Positions 55,863 through 64,000 of a DNA stretch of 64,000 nucleotides are shown here, piece after piece. How positions within the stretch are numbered: position 1 is the stretch's first letter; every line of letters begins with the position of its first letter. Made by a program: the position numbers and the translations under genes. Source of the DNA: Henckelia pumila (lineage: Eukaryota > Streptophyta > Magnoliopsida > Lamiales > Gesneriaceae); NCBI RefSeq assembly GCF_033568475.1, contig NC_133121.1, forward strand, positions 744,001-808,000, given 5' to 3'. The notes under the pieces are model-generated. The model was given only the letters and a program-made list of their open reading frames with translations. It did no database searches and was not told the DNA's origin.

Positions 55863-57082
55863 GGAGGAGACGAAAATATTTTAAGGAAACTGTAATTTAT
55901 TACAGGCCTCAATTTTGTTTCAAATTCTTTATCTTTTACTATTGTATATTGCAATTGTAATACAGGTTCTTTCATATTCAAGTATTATTATACTCCCTCA
56001 TAATTCCCCCAACAAAATTTGTGTGTGTGCATTTGTTAATGCAGTGTCATCCGTTGAAATGCATTGCAGATTTTTTAATATCCCAATCAATGTTATATAT
56101 CCCTTCTATTTTGACGTCATGGATGTATATGATAACTTGTATTCGGCTTCTCCGCTCATTGATGGCGCCAGTTTTTACAAAGCATGTTATCTGTGACTAC
56201 AGAGCTTTTATGGAAGACATTATGTGATATATGACACATGAATTAAAAAAAGTTCACCATATGCACCGATCCACTTAAGCGCAATCTAATTGCATTTTTA
56301 GATGAGATGGTAAGCCGTTATTGCCTTATATATAAACATATATTTGAATTTTGATAATTTACATTTGTCTTTATATTTTTTTAAATAAATAGGAATGATA
56401 TTATATCAACTTGGGTAAGACAATGAAATCAACGAGGTGATCCAGTATTTGCGTTCCGAAAATCTAGTAATCGGCAATTAATTTCATATCAACCTTTTTT
56501 TTATCATAAAATGATAAACTCGATTGTTCTTTTTTTGGGACGTTAATATTCAACAATAACATATTGTCTTTTGAAATTTATATTGTTTAAGAACTTTTAC
56601 GATGGACCAACCGATAATGAGATCAACGATATAAACAGAGACGCTCCTGGATACCATTATCTGCTAATTGGGGGACTATTCAAAACATTAAAAAAAGGTG
56701 TAATGCGCGATTTCTTTATAGTGCAAAATAGTGAATATGAGGACTTTGGTTTTGAAGGTTTTGTGTAAATGTCGTTTCAAAAAAGTTCACCATACGCACC
56801 GATCCCCATGAACGCAATCTAATTGTATTTTTAGATGAGAGAGTAAGCGATGAACCAACCGATAATGAGATCAAAGATATAAACAGAGACGCTCATGAAA
56901 ACCATTATGTGCTAATTATGGGACTAGTAAAAATAAAAAAAGAGGTGTAATGTGCGATTTCTTTATAGTGCAAAATAGTGAATATGAGGACTTTGTTTTG
57001 AAGGTTTTTTGGCAATGTCGTTTCAGGTTCCCAAACCTATTTGTTGATAAGTTTTGGGGCTTGTGAACTTCGAATCACCGTA
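55863..57082 (+). pseudogene. Array unit 3 (long plus partial repeat): best-kept His/Asn box
   Basis: Cys box VCAFVNAVSSVEMHC in 55915-56196. The frame 56571-56768 reads FYDGPTDNEINDINRDAPG, YHYLLIGGL, then RDFFIVQNSEYEDFGFEGFV. This aligns by eye with the C1A pattern (G)HAVLIVGYG ... YWIVQNSWGEDWGEEGF: catalytic His and Asn are recognisable, the Trp after NS is not. From 56780 the last third is repeated in short-monomer style, making the unit 1220 bp. This is where the array switches from all-long to alternating. Confidence 0.65.
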
Positions 57083-58071
57083 GGAGGAGACGAAAATATT
57101 TTAATAAAACTGTAATTTATTATAGGCCTTATTTTGGTTTCAAACTCTTTATCTTTACAGTTATACTATTTTATTGTGTATTGCAATTATAATACATATC
57201 CTTCCACGTTCAATTAATATTGTACTTCCTCCTAATTCCCCAAATAAAAAATTTATTGGTGTGTGCATTTGTTAGTGCAGTGTCATCCGTCGATATGCAT
57301 TGAATATTTTTTAATGTCCCAATCAATGGTCTATACCCCTTTTTTTTTCGACGTCATGGATGTATATGATAACTTGTATTCGGCTCCTTCGCTCATTGAT
57401 GGTGCCAATTTTTACAAAGGATGTTATCTGAGATTATTGAGCTTTTATGGAAGACGTTATGTGGTATATGAAAACACAGGGATTAAAAAAAGTCCACCAT
57501 ATGCACCAATCTCCTTGAACGCAATCTAATTGCGTTTTTAGATGAGAGGGTAAGCCGTTATTGTCTTATTTGTAAACATATAGTTTAATTTTGATAATTT
57601 ACATTTGTATTTTAAAAAAAAAAATAGGAAATATATTATATCAACTTGGGTAAGACAATGAAATCAACGAGATGATCCAGTATTTGTGTTCTGAAAATCT
57701 AGTAATCGGTAAATAATTTAAAATCATCCTTTTTTTATTATAAAACGATAAACTCGATTGTTCTTTTGTTGGGACATTAATATTCAACAATAACATATTG
57801 TATTTTAAAATTTATATTGTTTGAAAACTTTTACGATGGACTAACCGATAATGAGATCAACGATATAAACAGAGACGCTCCTGGATACCATTATGTGCTA
57901 ATTGGGGGACTATTCAAAACATAAAAAAAGAGGTGTAATGCGCGATTTCTTTATAGTGCTAAATAGTGAATATGAGAACTTTGGTTTTGAAGGTTTTGTG
58001 GAAATGTCGTTTCAATTCTCCAACCTATTTGTTGATGATTTTTGGGATCCACTAAACCTCGAAACACCGTA
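57083..58071 (+). pseudogene. Array unit 4 (long), first L of the L/S series
   Basis: Open stretch 57263-57529 carries FDVMDVYDNLYSAPSLIDG, FYKGCYLRLLSFYGRRYVV and ENTGIKKSPPYAPISLNAI. The PPYAPIPLNAI part corresponds to the region after the YPY motif in plant C1A proteases. The Cys box is read in another frame. Confidence 0.6.
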
Positions 58072-58777
58072 GGAGGAGACGAAAATGTTGTAAGAAAATT
58101 GTAATTTATTAAAGGCGTCAATTTGGTTTCGAATTCTTTATCTTGACTGTTTTTACTATTGTATTATATATTGCAATTGTAAAATAGACCCTTACACATT
58201 AAAGTATTATTATACTTCGTCCTTATTCTCCCAACAAGAAATCTATTGGTGCATGTGCATTTGTTAGTGCAGTGTCATTCGTCGAAATGCATTGTAAATT
58301 TTTTAATGTCTCAATCAATGGTCTATACTCCTATGTTTCGACGTCATTTATTTATATGATAACTTGTATTCCGCTCCTCTGCTCATTGATGGTGTCGATT
58401 TTTATAAAGGATTTTATATGTGACTACAGAGCTTTTATGGAAGACGTTGTATATAGAAACACATGGATTAAAAAAAGTCCAACATACGCACCAATCCCCT
58501 TGAATGCAGTCTAATTACATTTTTAGATGAGAGAGTATGCGATGAACCAACCGATAATGAAATCAACGATATAAACAGAGACGCTCATGGAGACCATTAT
58601 GTGCTAATTGTGGGACTAGTCAAAATAAAAAAAAGAGGTGTAATGTGCGATTTATTTATAGTGTAAAATAGTGAATATGAGGACTTTGTTTTGAAGGTTT
58701 TTTTGGCAATGTTATTTCAGGTTCCCCAACCTATTTGTTGATGATTTTTGGGGTCTTGTAAACTTCAAATCACCGTA
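58072..58777 (+). pseudogene. Array unit 5 (short)
   Basis: Short monomer lacking the ~285-bp middle segment: AGATGAGAGAGTATGCGATG joins straight to the CCAACCGATAATGA segment near 58540. Frame 58272-58514 holds FVEMHCKFFNVSINGLY and NTWIKKSPTYAPIPLNAV. Confidence 0.6.
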
Positions 58778-59770
58778 AGAGGAGACGAAAATATTTTAAG
58801 ATAACTGTAATTTATTACAGGCCTCATTTTGGTTTTAAATTCTTTTTCTTTACAATTTTACAATTTTATTGTATATAGCAATTATAATACATGTCCTTCC
58901 ACATTCAAGTAATATTGTACTTACTCCTGATTCTCCCAACAAGAAATTTATTGGTGTGTGTGCATTTATTAGTGCAGTGACATCCGTCGAAATGCATTGC
59001 AGATTTTTTAATGTCCTAATCAATGGTCTATACCCGTTTTCTTTCGACGTCATGGATGTATATGATAACTTATATTCGGCTCCTCCGCTCATTGATGGTT
59101 CCGATTTTTACAAAGGATGTTATCTGTGATTATTGAGCTTTTATGGAAAATGTTATGTGGTATATGGAAACGCATTGATTAAAAAAAGTCCACCATATGC
59201 ACCGATCTCCTTGAACGCAATCTAATTGTGTTTTTAGATGATATGGTAAGCCGTTATTGTCATATTTGTAAACATATAGTTGAATTTTGATAATTTACAT
59301 TTGTATTTTATTTTTAAAAAAAATATAAAATATATTATATCAACTTGGGTAAGACAATGAAGTCAACGAGGTGATTCAGTATTTGCGTTTCGAAAATCTA
59401 GTAATCGAAAATAATTTTATATCAACCTTTTTTTTATCATAAAATGATAAACTCGATTGTTCTTTTGTTGGGACGTTAATATTCAATAATAACATATTGT
59501 CTTTTGAAATTTATATTGTTTGAGATCTTTTATGATGGACCAACCGATAATTAGATCAACGATATAAACAGAGACGCTCATGGATACCATTATGTGCTAA
59601 TTGGGGGATTAGTCAAAACATAAAAAAAAAAGTGTAATGCGCGATTTATTTATAGTGCAAAATAGTGAATATGAGGACTTTGTTTTTGAAAGTTTTGTGG
59701 AAATGTTGTTTCAATTCCCCAACATATTTGTTGATGATTTTTGGGGTCCACTAAACCTCGAAACTCCGTA
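58778..59770 (+). pseudogene. Array unit 6 (long)
   Basis: Frame 58869-59129 holds the Cys box as GVCAFISAVTSVEMHCRFF and YPFSFDVMDVYDNLYSAPP. Contains the middle segment and the His/Asn box region (GYHYVLIGGL near 59582-59611). Confidence 0.6.
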
Positions 59771-60473
59771 GGAAGAGACGAAAATATTGTAAAGAAATTG
59801 TAATTTATTAAAGGCTTCAGTTTGGTTTTGAATTTTTTATTTTTACTGTTTTTACTATTGTATTGTATATTGCAATTGTAATACAGACCCTTACATATTC
59901 AAATATTATTATTCTCCGTCCTTATTCCCCCAACAAAAAATCTATTGGTGCATGTGCAATTGTTAGTGCAGTGTCATTCGTCGAAATGCATTGTAGATTT
60001 TTTAATTGTCCCAATCAATGATCTATACTCCTATGTTTCGACGTCATGTATGTATATGATAACTTGTATTCCGCTTCTTCGCTCATTGATGTTGCCGATT
60101 TTATAAAGAATGTTATATGTGACTACAGAGCTTTTATGGAAGACGTTGTATATAGAAACACATGGATTAAAAAAGTCAACCATTCGCACCGATCCCCTTG
60201 AACGCAGTCTAATTGCCTTTTTAGATGAGAGAGTATGCGTTGAACCAACCTATAATGAGACCAACGATATAAACAGAGACGCTCATTGAGAGCATTATGT
60301 GCTAATTGTGAGACTAGTCAAAATAAAAAAAGAGGTGTAATGTGCGATTTTTTTATAGTGCAAAATAGTGAATAGGAGGACTTTGTTTTGAAGGTTTTTT
60401 GGCAATGTCATTTCAGGTTCCCCAACCTATTTGTTGATGAGTTTTGGGGTCTTGTGAACTTCGAATCACCGCA
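59771..60473 (+). pseudogene. Array unit 7 (short)
   Basis: Short monomer; anchor word has one change (GGAAGAGACG). No open stretch above 60 codons, but the DNA follows the S consensus throughout, including the missing middle segment near 60235. Confidence 0.6.
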
Positions 60474-61462
60474 GGAGGAGACGAAAATATTTTAAGAAAA
60501 CTGTAATTTATTACAGGCCTCAGTTTTGTTTCAAATTCTTTATCTTTACAGTTTTATTATTTTATTGTATATTGCAATTGTAATACATGTCCTTCCACAT
60601 TCAAGTAATATTGTACTTCCTCCTAATTCCCCCAACAAGAAATTTATTGGTGTGTGTGCATTTGTTAGTGCATTGTCATCCGTCGAAATACATTGCAGAT
60701 TTTTTAATGTCCCAATCAATGGTCTATACCCATTTCTCTTTCGACGTCATGGATGTATATGATAACTTGTATTCGGCTACTCCGCTCATTGATGGTGTTG
60801 ATTTTTACAAATGATGTTATCTATAATTATTGAGCTTTTATGGAAGAAGTTATGTGATATATGGAAACACATGGACTAAAAAGAGTCACCATATGCACCG
60901 ATCTCCTTGAACGCAATCTAATTGCGTTTTTAGATGAGAGATCAAGCCGTTATTGTCTTATTTGTAAACATATAGTTGAATTTTGATAATTTACATTTGT
61001 ATTTTTTTTAAAAAAAATAGAAAATATATTATATTAACTTGGGTAAGACAATGAAATCAACAAGTTGATCCAGTATTTGCGTTTCTAAAATCTAGTAATC
61101 GGCAAATAATTTCATATCAACATTTTTTAATCATAAAACGATAAGCTCGATTGTTTTTTTTGGGACGTTAATATTCAACAATAACATATTGTCTTTTAAA
61201 ATTTATATTAATTGAGAACTTTTATGATGGACAAACCGATCATGAGATCAATGATATAAACAGAGACGCTCATGGATACAATTATGTGCTAATTGAAGGA
61301 CTACTCAAAACATAAAAAAAAAAAAAAGAAGAGGTGTAATGCGCGATTTCTTTATAGTGAATCTGAGGACTTTGGTTTTGAAGGTTTTGTGAAAATGTCG
61401 TTTCAATTCCCCAACCTATTTGTTGATGATTTTTGGGGTCCACTAAACCTCGAAACACCGTA
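60474..61462 (+). pseudogene. Array unit 8 (long)
   Basis: Frame 60526-60762 contains KKFIGVCAFVSALSSVEIHC, a well-kept Cys box without the Trp. Long form with intron-like GT-AG middle part. Confidence 0.6.
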
Positions 61463-62174
61463 GGAGGTAACGAAAATGTTGTAAGGAAATTGTAATTTAT
61501 GAAAGGCGTCAGTTTGGTTTCGAATTTTTTATTTTTACTATTTTTACTATTATATTGTATATTGCAATTGTAATACAGGCTCTTATATATTCAAGTATTA
61601 TTATACTCCGTCCTTATTCCCCCAACAAGAAATCTATTGGTGCATGTGCATTTGTTAGTGCAGTGTCATTCGTCGAAATGCATTGTAAATTTTTTAATAT
61701 CCCAATCAATGGTCTATACCCCTATGTTTCGACGTCATGTATGTATATGATAAATATGATAACTTGTATTCCGCTCCCCCGCTCATTGATGGTGCCGATT
61801 TTTATAAAGGATGTTATATGTGACTACGGAGCTTTTATGGAAGACGTTGTATATAGAAACACATGGATTAAAAAAAGTTCACCATACACATTGATCTCCT
61901 TGAACGCAGTCTAATTGCATTTTTAGATGAGAGAGTAAGCGATGAACCAACCGTTAATGATATCAACGATATAAACAGAGACGCTCATGGAGACCATTAT
62001 GTGCTAATTGTGGGACTAGTCAAAATAAAAAAAATATGTAATGTGCGATTTCTTTATAGTGAAAAATAGCAAATAAGAGGACTTTGTTTTGAAGGTTTTT
62101 TGGCAATGTTGTTTCAGGTTCCCCAACCTATTTTTTGATGAGCTTTGGGGTCTTGTGAACTTCGAATCACCGTA
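61463..62174 (+). pseudogene. Array unit 9 (short)
   Basis: Frame 61555-61914 (119 codons, the longest in the array) has KKSIGACAFVSAVSFVEMHC, then CDYGAFMEDVVYRNTWIKKS. A 9-base local duplication (ATGATAA) extends it slightly. Short form. Confidence 0.6.
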
Positions 62175-63167
62175 AGAGGAGATGAAAATATTTTAAGAAA
62201 ACTGTAATTTATTACAGGCCTCAGTTTGGTTTCAAATTTTTTATCTTTACAGTTTTACTATTTTATTGTATATTGCAATTGTAATACATGTCCTTCCACA
62301 TTCAATTAATATTGTACTTCCTCCTAGTTCCCCAAACAAGAAATTTATTTGTGTCTGTGCATTTGTTAGTGCAGTGTCATCCGTCGATATGCATTGAAGA
62401 TTTTTTAATGTCCCAATCAATGGTCTATACCCCCTTTTCTTTTCACGTCATAGATGTATATGATAACTTGTACTCGGCTTCTCCGCTCATTGATGGTGCC
62501 GATTTTTACAAATGATGTTATCTGTGATTATTGAGCTTTTATGGAAGACGTTATGTGGTATATGGAAACACATGGATTAAAAAAAGTCCACCATATGCAC
62601 CGATCTCCTTGACGCAATCTAATTGCGTTTTTAGATGAGAGAGTAAGCCGTTATTGTCTTATTTGTAAACATATAGTTGAATTTTGATAATTTACATTTG
62701 TATTTTTTTCAAAACAAAATAGGAAATATATTATATCAACTTGTGTAAGACAATGAAATCAACGAGGTGATCCCGTATTTGTGTTCCGAAAATCTAGTAA
62801 TCGTCAAATAATTTCATATCAACCTTTTTTTTATCATAAAACGATAAACTCAATTGTTCTTTTGTTGGAACGTTAATATTCAACAATAACATATTGTCTT
62901 TTGAAATTTATACTGTTTGAGAACTTTTACGATGGACCAACCGATAATGAGATCAACGATATAAACAGAGATGCTTCTGGATACCATTATGTGCTAATTG
63001 GGGGACTATTCAAAACATAAAAAAAGAGTTGTAATGCGCTATTTCTTTATAGTGCAAAATAGTGAATATGAGTACTTTGGTTTTGAAGGTTTTGTGAAAA
63101 TGTCGTTTCAATTCCCCAACCTATTTGTTTATGATTTTTGGGGTCCACTAAACCTCGAAACACCGTA
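62175..63167 (+). pseudogene. Array unit 10 (long)
   Basis: Frame 62288-62515 covers the Cys-box zone in a neighbouring frame (FDVMDVYDNL-type words are displaced). Long form; His/Asn region near 62970-63060. Confidence 0.55.
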
Positions 63168-63854
63168 GGAGGAGACGAAAATGTTGTAAGGAAATTGTAA
63201 TTTATGAAAAGCATCAGTTTGGTTTTGAATTTTTTATTTTTAATGTTTTTACTATTGTATTGTATATTTCAATTGTAAAAAATGGCCTTACATATTCAAG
63301 TATTATTATACTCCGTCCTTATTCCCCCAACAAAAAATCTATTGGTGCATGTGCATTTGTTAGTGCCATTCGTCGAAATGCATTGTAAATTTTTTAATGT
63401 CCCAATCAATGGTCTATACCTCTATGTTTCGACGTCATGTATGTATATGATAACTTGTATTCCGCTCCCCCGCTCATTTATGGTGCCGATTTTATATGTG
63501 ACTACGGAGCTTTTATGGAAGACGTTATATATAGAAACACATGGATTAAAAAAAGTTCACCATACGCACCGTTCCCCTTGAACGCAGTCTACTTGCATTT
63601 TTAGATGAGAGAGAGTAAACAATAAACCAATCGATAATGAGATCAACGATATAAACAGAGACGCTCATGGAGACCATTATGTGCTAATCGTGGGACTAGT
63701 CAAAATAAAAAAGAGGTGTAATGTGCGATTTTTTTATAGTGAAAAATAGTGAATAGGAGGATTTTGTTTTGAAGGTTTTTTGGCAATATCGTTTCAGGTT
63801 CCCAAACCTATTTTTTGATGAGTGTTGGGGTCTTGTGAACTTCGAATCACCGTA
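63168..63854 (+). pseudogene. Array unit 11 (short)
   Basis: Frame 63282-63581 shows FVEMHCKFFNVPINGLYLY. Shortest unit (687 bp), with small extra deletions at about 63365 and 63495. S-type diagnostic words throughout. Confidence 0.6.
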
Positions 63855-64000
63855 GGAGGAGACGAAAATATTTTAAGAAAACTGTAATTTATTACAGGCC
63901 TCAATTTGGTTTCAAATTCTTTATCTTTATAGTTTTACTATTTTATTGTATATTATAATTGTAATACATGTCCTTCCACATTCAATTAATATTGTACTTC
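63855..64000 (+). pseudogene. Array unit 12 (long type), cut by the window end
   Basis: Begins after the L-type lead-in TTGTGAACTTCGAATCACC, so a long monomer is predicted beyond the window. This shows the L/S series goes on. Confidence 0.55.

Larger units (their letters stand above)
53851..64000 (+). repeat. Higher-order tandem array of decayed C1A protease gene units (continues past the window)
   Basis: The anchor word GTAGGAGGAGACGAAAAT recurs at 53861, 54853, 55863, 57083, 58072, 58778, 59771, 60474, 61463, 62175, 63168 and 63855, giving steps of 992, 1010, 1220, 989, 706, 993, 703, 989, 712, 993 and 687 bp. From 57083 on, long (L, ~990) and short (S, ~705) monomers alternate strictly, a dimer of 1680-1701 bp. 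L and S differ by a ~285-bp segment after GAGAGGGTAAGC, and by diagnostic words (TTGTGAACTTCGAATCACC before L, CCACTAAACCTCGAAAC before S). Translation shows pieces of a papain-like cysteine protease. All units hold stops. Confidence 0.9.

Overview
This is plant nuclear DNA, almost certainly from a eudicot and perhaps an asterid. The genes are intron-rich with GT-AG (and one GC-AG) introns, the products are plant-specific families, the intergenic DNA is AT-rich, and MITEs, SINEs and satellite-like repeats are common. I cannot name the species.

Layout. 1-332 is the end of a hAT-like non-autonomous element. 2.5-4.1 kb holds a REF/SRPP-type lipid-droplet protein gene (+). 5.0-7.0 kb is a non-coding locus with a telobox/site II/TATA promoter. 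It contains a well-formed box C/D snoRNA (U36/snR47 class) whose guide matches a universally conserved stretch of 18S rRNA. 8.96-16.0 kb is an RFI2-like RING finger gene (+) with a large repeat-bearing intron and a suspicious reading-frame break near its 3' end. 16.95-22.8 kb is an SF2/ASF-type SR splicing factor (-). 25.3-31.5 kb is an RPAP3-like TPR co-chaperone (+). 32.4-33.9 kb is an intronless PPR gene matching OTP70 (-), with a minisatellite just upstream built of TGGGCY-type motifs. 36.2-42.0 kb is importin alpha (-). 43.2-50.6 kb is STR6 (+), a fusion of an N-terminal domain, a rhodanese, a Cys-rich region and an FSH1-type serine hydrolase.

50.6-53.8 kb is gene-free and holds one small fossil LTR (TRIM-like) element. 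From about 53.85 kb to the window end runs a tandem array. It becomes a regular higher-order repeat, alternating monomers of about 990 bp and about 705 bp (dimer about 1.69 kb). Each monomer carries decayed pieces of a papain-like (C1A) cysteine protease gene: a GVCAFVSAVSSVE-like Cys box and a GYHYVLIVGL / FIVQNS-like His/Asn box. This looks like a protease gene cluster that became a satellite, and it is the most unusual feature of the window.

The intact genes are ordinary single-copy housekeeping functions (splicing, nuclear import, RNA polymerase/R2TP assembly, plastid RNA processing, rRNA modification). They are not a functional cluster. Two pairs are head-to-head: SR/RPAP3 and importin alpha/STR6. 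A second genome-scale signal is a set of tiny poly(A)-only insertions flanked by 9-16 bp target-site duplications, alongside normal SINEs.
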